The notes: a model not told the origin generated them from the sequence alone. Positions 1 through 6,067 are shown, counted from the first letter of the stretch. The stretch is 7,455 nucleotides of DNA from Flavobacteriales bacterium (GCA_007129985.1 SKUL01000176.1:1-7455); one strand, 5' to 3'. Program-made: numbers and translations.

Positions 1-366
1 ATGATTGGTGAGTGGAACGACTGCCTGCACAACGATATCATGACCCTGAAGCGCGACATTATTGAGCATTTACAATACGAAGGGGTGCACAAGTTTATTT
101 TGATTGGAGAAAACGTGCTGAACTTTCACGCTTCGGATGATTGCTACTACGAGGAGTGGTTTGAAGAAGTAAGCGAAGAAGACGGTTGGATTTGCATGCT
201 CAACTTCCGCGATTTTGTGCTGGCTGAAATGAGTACTGCCGGCATTGATCAGTATTTGGCAATGGGAGGTTCTTTCAACAAGTTCAATAACTGGAGAACA
301 TTCAGACCATTGCCGTTGTATCAGAAAATTGAACAGCTCTTTAACCGGAGAATGCTTCCCGCCTGA
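1..366 (+). CDS. Conserved hypothetical protein, probably the C-terminal part of a longer gene
   Basis: An open frame runs from the first base of the window to a TGA at 364-366 (121 residues). The ATG at base 1 may be an internal methionine, because nothing upstream is visible and the protein begins inside what looks like a folded, conserved stretch (WNDCLHNDIMTLKRDIIE). The composition is that of a soluble protein, rich in acidic and aromatic residues, with no signal peptide or membrane segment. Notable patches are FILIGENVLNFHASDD (about residues 32-47), DDCYYEEWFEEV and WRTFRPLPLYQKIEQL near the end. From memory this resembles an unnamed conserved Bacteroidota protein, but I cannot assign a domain or function. 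It ends 6 bases from the stop of the convergent FISUMP gene, leaving no room for a separate terminator. Coding status is well supported; completeness is doubtful. Confidence 0.75.
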   Translation: MIGEWNDCLHNDIMTLKRDIIEHLQYEGVHKFILIGENVLNFHASDDCYYEEWFEEVSEEDGWICMLNFRDFVLAEMSTAGIDQYLAMGGSFNKFNNWRTFRPLPLYQKIEQLFNRRMLPA

Positions 367-372
367 AAACCA

Positions 373-1461
373 TCAATCCTTTACGCAGCGTACTGAGAAA
401 CCACTTCTGCGATTTTCAAACGTGGTAAAAATGTTACTGTGTCCGTAGCTAAGCTCCCTGTAAAAGGCGTCGTTCGGACCGTAGTCTGTGGATGTCCAGT
501 AACAAGCCATCACGCCCAGTGCGTTAAAAAAGCCATCATCCTCCCTGAAACCTCCGGGCAGCAGCGACATACCGCTTTCATTAGACCCTCCCATATTGGG
601 GTCAAACCAGTATAAAGTACCCGCGCTTTTCAAGGCACCACCGGCAGCCATGCCACCAAACAAATCGGTAAGTTCATCCCATTCATCATTGTCAGGCACA
701 TGCCAACCTGCAGGACAAATATTTCGATCGTCCTCCACCGCATGCCAGTTGTACAACCTGCCGTACGGGATTTCTGAATTGCAATCGTTCATGTACCACA
801 CACAAGCACCATCATCCAGCCACTCCCAGGTGTCATCGTCCGTAACAATGGGGATTTCATCGCCGTTGCTGTAAGTTGTGGTTCGCAAGTTCTCGGCCAT
901 CCATTCCTGATCTCCTACAATGATGGTGGCGTAGGTGTTACCGTCAATATCACTTACTTCTCCGTAGTCGAGTGAGACATTTAGAAAATCATCAATCACG
1001 CCGGGGGTTGCAACCTCAAGTACTTCGCCATAGCCAACGCCCATTCCGTTTACTGCGAACGCCCTTACGAAGTAGGTAGTTTCCATCTGCAGATCCGTAA
1101 TCTCCACCATAAATGCTCCAACGCCACTCCCCGACTCAAGCACGTTATCGTCAACCGTTGGTTCGGGCGAAGTGCTCCAGCATATACCCCGCAATGTAAC
1201 TTCCAGTCCGCCATCGTTCAACACCTCGCCCATGGCTTCAAAGCGGTCTTTCAGCACACAATCAATGCCGCTCGTTTCTACCAGAGGTTCAAAGAGCGGG
1301 TCACCATCCGTGCTGTGCGTAACGCTGTCAATTTGGTTGAGCGGAATTTGCATAACACTACCATCATTGAGATAAATGTTCATGGTGCTCTGGGTATGCG
1401 CCACGCTGCCGAACATCAAAACCATCGCTAAGGAAAAACAAAAGAGGTAGAAATTTCTCAT
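373..1461 (-). CDS. Exported FISUMP-domain protein (Fibrobacter succinogenes major paralogous domain)
   Basis: The product has 362 residues. Residues 1-24 form a signal peptide (MRNFYLFCFSLAMVLMFGSVAHTQ) with no lipobox, so the protein is probably periplasmic or secreted. Residues 26-50 form a short module (MNIYLNDGSVMQIPLNQIDS) common after signal peptides in Bacteroidota. Residues 60-154 look like a fibronectin-III-type domain (LRGICWSTSPEPT, then TTYFVRAFAVNGMGVGYGEV). Residues 168-362 are a complete FISUMP domain: VSDIDGNTYATIIVGDQEWM, AENLRTTTYSNG, YGRLYNWHAV, CPAGWHVPDNDEW, LLPGGFR, YWTSTDYG and the typical ending SGFSVRCVKD. The molecular role of FISUMP domains is unknown; they are usually cell-surface proteins. 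There is no T9SS sorting domain after the FISUMP domain. The start codon overlaps the stop of the upstream gene (ATGA), indicating translational coupling. The call as FISUMP protein is firm; its function is open. Confidence 0.9.
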   Translation of the reverse strand: MRNFYLFCFSLAMVLMFGSVAHTQSTMNIYLNDGSVMQIPLNQIDSVTHSTDGDPLFEPLVETSGIDCVLKDRFEAMGEVLNDGGLEVTLRGICWSTSPEPTVDDNVLESGSGVGAFMVEITDLQMETTYFVRAFAVNGMGVGYGEVLEVATPGVIDDFLNVSLDYGEVSDIDGNTYATIIVGDQEWMAENLRTTTYSNGDEIPIVTDDDTWEWLDDGACVWYMNDCNSEIPYGRLYNWHAVEDDRNICPAGWHVPDNDEWDELTDLFGGMAAGGALKSAGTLYWFDPNMGGSNESGMSLLPGGFREDDGFFNALGVMACYWTSTDYGPNDAFYRELSYGHSNIFTTFENRRSGFSVRCVKD

Positions 1462-1994
1462 GGTTGTACAACAACTTTAGAGGTTACGGATGCGGAAGGC
1501 GTGCTCAGTCTGCACAAATAGGTACCAGGCGCAAGTCCATTTACATCCCACTGAAGCTCGTGCACGCCCGGAGGCTGCACACCTTGATGAAGCTCGCGCA
1601 ATCTGTGTCCGGTGAGGCTGTAAACCTCAACACGCAGTTCCGATGCATCGTTTAACTCATACTGGATGGTTACCTGCGTGCGGGCCGGATTCGGAAAAAT
1701 ATGAGCGGTAAGTTCCTGCGTTAAATAAAGCAATTGCTCCTCTGTAGAGGTGGGATCCTGGTAATTGAAATACCTCAACACACCCAAATCCCAGGTGTAA
1801 ACAGAACCATTATTCAGGTGCAGGCTGATAGTTTCCTCTGTATAGGTGAGTTTACGCACATCCTCCAACGAGTAATAAGCCTGATTTCCACTCACATACT
1901 TCAAATGAAGGTGCTGGGCGTGGACATCACCCAAGGGTAACACAAAGAGGGAAAACAGCCAGAAGAGTGCTATGCCAACAGTAGTCAAATTCAT
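1458..1994 (-). CDS. Small secreted protein with T9SS type A C-terminal sorting domain
   Basis: The product has 178 residues. Residues 1-26 are a hydrophobic signal peptide ending VHA, unusual in lacking a Lys or Arg at its N-terminus. The start is fixed by an in-frame TGA four codons upstream. Residues 29-54 and 56-79 are two copies of a strand-turn-strand module (LHLKYVSGNQAYYSLEDVRK and LHLNNGSVYTWDLGVLRYF). Residues 98-178 are a complete type A Por sorting domain: HIFPNPARTQVTIQY, LRVEVYSLTGHRLRELHQG, GVHELQWDVNGLAPGTYLCR and the final strand SKVVVQP. In this family the signal peptide directs Sec export, and the C-terminal domain directs passage through the T9SS outer-membrane translocon, usually with removal and surface attachment. 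Only about 70 mature residues remain as cargo, with no catalytic domain. It is first in a two-gene unit with the FISUMP gene. The sorting domain is confident; the biological role is unknown. Confidence 0.88.
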   Translation of the reverse strand: MNLTTVGIALFWLFSLFVLPLGDVHAQHLHLKYVSGNQAYYSLEDVRKLTYTEETISLHLNNGSVYTWDLGVLRYFNYQDPTSTEEQLLYLTQELTAHIFPNPARTQVTIQYELNDASELRVEVYSLTGHRLRELHQGVQPPGVHELQWDVNGLAPGTYLCRLSTPSASVTSKVVVQP

Positions 1995-2004
1995 CGCAGG
2001 TGGT

Positions 2005-2035
2005 CAAAACTACCCGATAATGCCCGCAATTCAAA
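2005..2035 (-). promoter_or_regulatory. Bacteroidota-type promoter for the T9SS cargo / FISUMP gene pair
   Basis: Read on the minus strand, TTTG (2035-2032) is followed by exactly 19 bases and then TAGTTTTG (2012-2005). This matches the Bacteroidota housekeeping consensus TTTG, 19-20 bases, TAnnTTTG. Only 10 bases separate the -7 element from the ATG at 1994, so transcription should start within about 5 bases of the start codon, giving a nearly leaderless mRNA. A 6-bp inverted repeat (AACCGA at 2035-2040, TCGGTT at 2057-2062) touches the -33 box and could be a regulator site, although such a short repeat may be chance. Confidence 0.65.
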
Positions 2036-2130
2036 ACCGAAAGCCTTGTTTTACTATCGGTTCAAACTAATTTTAAAGATTTTTAACCGGCGCTGAAACC
2101 CGGATAAATAGTAAAGAGTGAGCTTCCCTC

Positions 2131-2841
2131 CTATCCCATGGTGTGGTACACCTGCTGAACGTCGTCGTCGTCCTCAATTTTCTCGAGGAGCTTCTCTACC
2201 TCTGCCTCCTGTTCCTCTGTGAGCTTTTTGGTGGTGGTAGGAATGCGCTCAAAACCAGACGAAATGATTTCCAATCCCATTTCTTCCAAGGCTTTTTGGA
2301 TAGCCCCAAAGGCCTCAAAAGGCCCGTAAATCATCACACCATCCTCTTCGTCAAATACTTCCTCGACACCAAAATCAATGAGTTCCAATTCCAGTTCCTC
2401 AAGGTCTTGCTCAGTTTTCGCAATCTTAAAATGACATTTGCGCTCAAACATAAACTCAACAGAGCCGCTCGTACCAAGACTTCCGTTGTGCTTGGTGAAA
2501 TAACTCCGAACATTGGCCACGGTGCGGTTGGTATTGTCGGTAGCGGTTTCAACCAGTATAGCAATGCCATGAGGACCGTATCCCTCGTAAATCAACTCTT
2601 TGTAATCATCACCTGAGTCTTTGGAAGATGCCTTCTTGATGGCGCGCTCCACATTATCTTTAGGCATGTTAACAGCCTTGGCGTTCTGGATTACCGCCCT
2701 CAGTCGAGAGTTGGTTTCGGGGTCGGGGCCGCCCTCTTTCACAGCCATCGCGATGTCTTTACCAATACGCGTAAACTGCTTGGCCATTTTTGACCACCGC
2801 TTAAACTTGCGCTCTTTTCGAAACTCAAATGCTCGTCCCAT
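2131..2841 (-). CDS. yebC: YebC/PmpR/TACO1 family protein
   Basis: The product has 236 residues, normal for the family, and aligns end to end by eye. Family hallmarks are MGRAFEFRKERKFKRWSKMA at the start (the Bacteroidota form of MAGHSKWxNIKHRK), the FTRIGKDIAMAVKEGGPDPE segment (23-42), the NMPKDNVERAIKKA helix (58-71), YEGYGPHGIAILVETATDNT (85-104) and NGSLGTSGSVEFMFERK (119-135). It ends in an acidic helix and a VYHTMG tail. Members were first described as DNA-binding regulators. Mitochondrial TACO1 and bacterial homologues have more recently been linked to translation, particularly of difficult proline-rich stretches, so 'transcriptional regulator' labels should be treated with caution. 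The protein is cytosolic. The gene is transcribed away from the MITE and from pepT. I see no truncation or frameshift. Confidence 0.95.
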   Translation of the reverse strand: MGRAFEFRKERKFKRWSKMAKQFTRIGKDIAMAVKEGGPDPETNSRLRAVIQNAKAVNMPKDNVERAIKKASSKDSGDDYKELIYEGYGPHGIAILVETATDNTNRTVANVRSYFTKHNGSLGTSGSVEFMFERKCHFKIAKTEQDLEELELELIDFGVEEVFDEEDGVMIYGPFEAFGAIQKALEEMGLEIISSGFERIPTTTKKLTEEQEAEVEKLLEKIEDDDDVQQVYHTMG

Positions 2842-2862
2842 GATTTACGGATTTTAGGAGGC

Positions 2863-2870
2863 CAAATTTA
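2863..2870 (-). promoter_or_regulatory. Possible -7 promoter element of yebC
   Basis: On the minus strand, TAAATTTG matches the Bacteroidota -7 consensus TAnnTTTG and lies 21 bases upstream of the yebC ATG. That would give a leader of roughly 16 bases. At the expected 19-20 base spacing there is no TTTG or TTG, so the -33 half is poor. The element lies outside the MITE (left duplication begins at 2891), but any -33 or activator site further upstream would have been displaced by the insertion. Confidence 0.35.
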
Positions 2871-2890
2871 GTGGAATTTCAACGGAGAGT

Positions 2891-2900
2891 AACACCTGCG
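2891..2900 (+). repeat. Left target-site duplication of the MITE
   Basis: AACACCTGCG directly precedes the left terminal inverted repeat. The identical 10 bases follow the right terminal inverted repeat at 3219-3228 in the same orientation. The match continues for two more bases (CA), which is explained by the element itself beginning with CA. A direct repeat abutting both ends of an inverted-repeat-bounded segment is the normal mark of a transposition event. Confidence 0.88.
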
Positions 2901-3218
2901 CAGGGCAAACGCATTTGACACTAATCATGTTTGAAGAGCATGAAATGTGAATCTGAAGCATCCTTTGCGCCCATCGCGCCTTCTTTGCGATCCGACTCAT
3001 GTCGGAATTGCGGTTAAAAGGCTTAACCGCAAGGAACGCAATAGAGACGCAAGGAGCGCTAAGAGATTGAATGTAATATGAAAAAATAATCCTGCTCAAC
3101 TTAATTAGACCTTCAACCCTCTTGAACGAGAAACGGGAAAGAAGTATCTCATATCAAAGACAACACGCCTCAACACAGAGACTGCTTCCATCTGGAAATT
3201 CTTAATGCGTTTGCCCTG
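2901..3218. mobile_element. Non-autonomous transposable element (MITE-like), 318 bp
   Basis: The left end CAGGGCAAACGCATT (2901-2915) and right end AATGCGTTTGCCCTG (3204-3218) are perfect 15-bp terminal inverted repeats. The segment is bordered by 10-bp identical direct repeats (2891-2900 and 3219-3228), as expected after a single insertion. No convincing gene lies inside: the longest open frames run across the element boundaries and have no recognisable protein features, so transposition would need a transposase supplied in trans. CAGGG tips with an 8-10 bp target duplication are, from memory, features of ISAs1-family elements; this assignment is tentative. The element sits between divergent yebC and pepT. 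Removing it and one duplication copy would leave an ordinary gap of about 128 bases. Perfect terminal repeats and duplication suggest a fairly recent insertion. Its centre contains a further repeat structure, annotated separately. Confidence 0.85.
2961..3063. repeat. Inverted tracts of degenerate CGCAAGG/CGCAAAG units with central hairpin
   Basis: The right half on the plus strand reads as successive degenerate units: CCGCAAGGA, ACGCAATAGAG, ACGCAAGGA, GCGCTAAGA (3028-3063). The left half contains the same kind of unit on the opposite strand (CTTTGCG at 2963-2969 and 2983-2989). Between them is a perfect 10-bp hairpin, TTGCGGTTAA (3008-3017), loop AAGGC, TTAACCGCAA (3023-3032). A smaller hairpin TCCGAC-TCAT-GTCGGA lies at 2991-3006. 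Intergenic sequence of the type 'AACCGCAAAGGCGCAAAG' is, from memory, dispersed in many bacterial genomes and often yields false small proteins rich in AK and RR. Function is unknown. Here the tract lies wholly within the MITE. Confidence 0.7.
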
Positions 3219-3228
3219 AACACCTGCG
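3219..3228 (+). repeat. Right target-site duplication of the MITE
   Basis: AACACCTGCG immediately follows the right terminal inverted repeat and is identical to 2891-2900. The pepT start codon is 70 bases further on. No good Bacteroidota promoter is seen between here and pepT; the nearest is TACCTTCG at 3270-3277, one mismatch to TAnnTTTG and without a -33 box. Confidence 0.88.
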
Positions 3229-3297
3229 CACATCACAGCTATTTCCTGAAAGCTTTCGCCTTCATTCGCTACCTTCGCAGGCACAAGACCTTCTGAA

Positions 3298-4536
3298 ATG
3301 AAACTTAAACACACTGTTGTTGAACGCTTTCTGCGTTACGTGAAGATTGACACCCAGAGCGACGAAAACTCGCCCACCTGCCCTTCCACCGAAAAACAAA
3401 AAGACCTGTCGCGTTTGTTGGTTACAGAACTGAAGGAAATGGGCATTGAAGATGTCGAGCTCGACGAGCACGGATATGTGTACGCCACCATTCCTGCCAA
3501 TACCGACAAAGAAGTTCCTGTGCTATGCCTCTGTGCGCATGTGGATACCTCGCCCGACCTTACCGGCACCAACGTGCAACCCAATGTACATAAAAACTAT
3601 CAGGGGCAAGATATTGTGCTTCCAGGAAGGCCCAACACCGTGCTAAGCACTTCAGATCACCCCGAATTGCTGAACCAGCGCGGCAACGATGTGATTACCA
3701 CCGACGGTACCACCTTGCTGGGTGCCGACGATAAAGCCGGAGTGGCAGAAATCATGGACGCCGCGTGGCAACTTGTTCACAATCCTGACATCCGCCACGG
3801 AAAAATCAGGTTGCTCTTTACCCCCGACGAGGAAATTGGTCGCGGGGTGGACAAGGCAGACCTCCAAAAACTGGGAGCTGACTATGGATATACCATGGAC
3901 GGCTCAACGGTGGGCTCACTCGAAGACGAGACCTTCTCGGCCGACGGAGCCGTCATTACCATAAGCGGGGTAAGTGCACACCCTGGTTTTGCCAAAGACA
4001 AGATGGTGAACGCCCTTAAAGTGGCCGCGCAATTCGTAGCGCTCCTCCCCGACCGTCTCAGCCCTGAGAAAACCTCTGGGCGCGATGGGTTTGTGCATCC
4101 CTACCATGTGGAGGGCTCCGCCGAAAAGGTGCAGATTCAAATGATCATCCGCTCATTCGAAAGCCACATGTTGCCTGAATACGCGGCAGTCATTGAGCAG
4201 TGCCTGAAGCAAGCGGTGGCATCATTTCCCGGAGCTGCCTACCAAATGGAGGTAAAAGAACAATACCGAAACATGAAAGAAGTGATTGACCGGCATCCTC
4301 AGGTGGTACAATACGCCGAAGAGGCCATTATGCGGGCCGGTCTTGAGCTTAAAAAAGGAGCCATTCGCGGAGGAACCGATGGCAGCCGTTTGTCGTTTAT
4401 GGGGCTTCCCTGTCCGAATATTTTTGCCGGCGGGCATGGTTTTCACTCACGTTACGAATGGATTAGCATTCAAGACATGGAAAAAGCCGTAGAAACCATT
4501 CTTCATTTGGTGCAAATCTGGGAAGAGCGCTCATAA
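3298..4536 (+). CDS. pepT: Peptidase T (tripeptide aminopeptidase, M20B family)
   Basis: The 412 residues match the usual PepT length of about 410. This cytosolic zinc exopeptidase removes the N-terminal residue from tripeptides and feeds peptide recycling. All expected catalytic positions can be read: H81 and D83 in CAHVDTSPD, bridging D144 in LLGADDKAG, catalytic base E178 and ligand E179 in TPDEEIGRG, D201 in YTMDG, and H383 in GGHGFHSRYEW. These correspond closely to the residues known in the Salmonella enzyme (H78, D140, E173/E174, D196, H379). The lid/dimerisation domain lies around residues 210-325, including VSAHPGFAKDKMVNAL. RGGTDGSRLSFMGLPCPN (358-374) is typical of PepT over other M20 peptidases. 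The start at MKLKHTVVERFLRYVKIDTQS is the standard family beginning. The gene appears complete and is preceded by the MITE insertion. The CPBP protease gene follows 82 bases downstream on the same strand. Confidence 0.97.
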   Translation: MKLKHTVVERFLRYVKIDTQSDENSPTCPSTEKQKDLSRLLVTELKEMGIEDVELDEHGYVYATIPANTDKEVPVLCLCAHVDTSPDLTGTNVQPNVHKNYQGQDIVLPGRPNTVLSTSDHPELLNQRGNDVITTDGTTLLGADDKAGVAEIMDAAWQLVHNPDIRHGKIRLLFTPDEEIGRGVDKADLQKLGADYGYTMDGSTVGSLEDETFSADGAVITISGVSAHPGFAKDKMVNALKVAAQFVALLPDRLSPEKTSGRDGFVHPYHVEGSAEKVQIQMIIRSFESHMLPEYAAVIEQCLKQAVASFPGAAYQMEVKEQYRNMKEVIDRHPQVVQYAEEAIMRAGLELKKGAIRGGTDGSRLSFMGLPCPNIFAGGHGFHSRYEWISIQDMEKAVETILHLVQIWEERS

Positions 4537-4618
4537 GCCCCCTACCCTTATATATTGCAATAAGGACGAAAAAGCCTGAAAAATTTATTTAGCTTTCGCC
4601 ATTGGTAATTCCTTCCGG

Positions 4619-5899
4619 ATGTTTTCACTCTTCGTAAAGTTTAGAATGTTCCTGGTGCACCCCGAGGAGGTCGCAGCAGAACGTATGTCGCCCAGCCAGC
4701 GCTTTCGGGAACTGGGAGCTTTGCTGCTTATGGACATCTTCCTGATGATGTTTCTGAGTGTTCCGATTCTCATTCTGGAGCACCTTGAAGTTTTCAGTCA
4801 GCAGGAGCACGAGGTTATGCGGATGGTTCAGGGCTTACCTCTGCCTGTGCTATTGTTGTTGGGCGTCATTCTGGTTCCTTTGCTCGAAGAGGTGATTTTC
4901 AGGTTGCCACTGCGATACCGCCGCAACTACCTGCTAAGGTGGGTGGTGTATCTGTCGTCAGCTGTGCGCGGTAAAAGCGTTGCCGATGGCCATCAACAAG
5001 CCCGTAAAGTGTGGCAGCGTCATTACCGTTGGGTGTTTTACGGTTTTGCGGTTGCCTTTGCCTATGTGCACATGAGCAACTTCGGAGATGTGAGTTCAAC
5101 CATGTGGCTAGTATCTCCGTTTCTGGTGGCTCCGCAATTGGCCGCCGGACTGATCATTGGCTATATCAGGCTTCGGCAAGGATTTATCTGGGGGGTTGTG
5201 TTTCACGCAATGCACAACTTTGTTTTTCTGGCCATTCCCATTTTCTCTGCTGTTGACACTACGGTGGTCAACGTTGAGGATGACGCGTACAATATTGTGA
5301 TTGAAGAGGTACACGATTTTAGTTTGGGAAATCATACCTTAAAAACCGGCCCATACCGATACGAAGCACGATTCAGTTCTATGCGTAAGGTACTATCAGA
5401 CGCCCTGAAGGAAAACCCGCTGAGCATTGAATTTGAAAACAAGAAACTCGCTGACCTCCGTTTACATGTGTCGCTACAGGTGAATGACAGCGCATTAAAA
5501 ACGCACCCCGTCCTGCTAGGGCATATACTGCAACACTATGAGTTGAAAGTGGACTCAAGCTACAAGCTCACCAAAATTTATCGTCTCGATATCATCAATC
5601 GCGACAAGCTCGTTGAGCAAAAGCGGGAAGGGAAAAAGGCGAAGGAAATTGAAACCAATTTCACGCCTACGCGCATTTCGCTTATCAATGCCAATATGGA
5701 GACGCTCAAGGGCATATTGGAAACGCATTACCGCATCTTTGTGGTTACTGAAATACCCGACACAGCGCGCTACGATTTTTTGATTCCGCTGCACGACAAA
5801 GAACTGCTCAATAAGCAGCTAAAAAGCTATGGACTGGAATTAAACCCTGTAGATGCCGAGCTTCGATTTCTAACGATTGTGGAGGACGGGAAGGAGTAG
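4619..5899 (+). CDS. CPBP-family intramembrane glutamic endopeptidase with duplicated DUF3738-like C-terminal extension
   Basis: The product has 426 residues. The N-terminal half (about 30-210) is a multi-spanning membrane protein with all three CPBP (Rce1-like) motifs: EEVIFR (E90, E91, R95), FAYVH (F147, H151) and HAMHN (H196, N200). It is therefore expected to be an active inner-membrane protease; the substrate is unknown. Hydrophobic segments lie at roughly 33-55, 74-94, 137-153, 163-183 and 190-210. The C-terminal half (about 215-426) is soluble. It seems to contain two related units, 250-325 (LRLHVSLQVND, then LLGHILQHYELKVDSS) and 353-424 (ARYDFLIPLHD, then LLNKQLKSYGLELNPVD). The second closely follows the pattern of DUF3738 C-termini (GRYDF..., L..QLGL.L); that match is from memory. 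The start is the first ATG after an in-frame TGA at 4577-4579. The gene is convergent with hemL. The protease call is strong; the extension's identity is inference. Confidence 0.88.
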   Translation: MFSLFVKFRMFLVHPEEVAAERMSPSQRFRELGALLLMDIFLMMFLSVPILILEHLEVFSQQEHEVMRMVQGLPLPVLLLLGVILVPLLEEVIFRLPLRYRRNYLLRWVVYLSSAVRGKSVADGHQQARKVWQRHYRWVFYGFAVAFAYVHMSNFGDVSSTMWLVSPFLVAPQLAAGLIIGYIRLRQGFIWGVVFHAMHNFVFLAIPIFSAVDTTVVNVEDDAYNIVIEEVHDFSLGNHTLKTGPYRYEARFSSMRKVLSDALKENPLSIEFENKKLADLRLHVSLQVNDSALKTHPVLLGHILQHYELKVDSSYKLTKIYRLDIINRDKLVEQKREGKKAKEIETNFTPTRISLINANMETLKGILETHYRIFVVTEIPDTARYDFLIPLHDKELLNKQLKSYGLELNPVDAELRFLTIVEDGKE

Positions 5900-5923
5900 A
5901 AGAGTTTTCACATTGCAATCTAT

Positions 5924-5988
5924 AAGGCCGGAGGCCTTGAGGGCCGCGGCGTAGCGGGTGTTGCTGAGCCTGTCGAAGTGCGCTACGC
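5924..5988. repeat. REP-like palindromic sequence in the convergent gap
   Basis: This lies in the 168-base gap between the CPBP gene and hemL. It contains a short stem AAGGCC-GGA-GGCCTT (5924-5938). This is followed by an 8-bp inverted repeat, GCGTAGCG (5949-5956) and CGCTACGC (5981-5988), enclosing CTGAGCCTGTCGAAG (5964-5978). The string TGAGCCTGTCGAAG (or its complement CTTCGACAGGCTCA) is, from memory, a very widespread intergenic repeat core in diverse bacteria. Neither stem is followed by a T-run, so intrinsic termination is not well supported, although such palindromes between convergent genes may still help end or stabilise transcripts. The rest of the gap (5989-6067) holds only a weak AAGCAAG/CTTGCTT inverted repeat (5995-6001, 6027-6033). 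Confidence 0.6.
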
Positions 5989-6067
5989 TTGGGTAAGCAA
6001 GGCTTCCTCTTCTGACTGACGAAAATCTTGCTTTGCCACTGTCTATGACAACCACACGCTACCTTCC

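Noticed and set aside
2080..2110. CCGG...CCGG stem followed by an A/T tract as the yebC terminator (minus strand)
   Set aside because: Only 4 bp of stem with a 9-base loop, and the following tract is mixed A and T.
2854..3099. Minus-strand open frame of 81 codons in the yebC-pepT gap
   Set aside because: It crosses the MITE boundary and reads through the CGCAAAG repeat, giving a typical false RIAKKARWAQRM-type product. It has no domain and begins inside the element.
3248..3257. GAAAGCTTTC palindrome upstream of pepT as an operator
   Set aside because: A 10-bp palindrome is expected by chance at this scale, and no promoter is close enough to support regulation.
3105..3314. Minus-strand open frame of 69 codons ending in VSRSRGLKV
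   Set aside because: It crosses the right MITE end and the pepT start. It does not resemble a transposase fragment that I recognise.
4546..4565. CCTTAT / ATAAGG inverted repeat after pepT as a terminator
   Set aside because: The stem is AT-rich and 6 bp long with an 8-base loop, and no T-run follows directly, so the predicted stability is too low to call.
4585..4773. Minus-strand open frame ending MAKAK over the start of the CPBP gene
   Set aside because: It is antisense to a well-supported membrane protein gene and shows no independent protein features.
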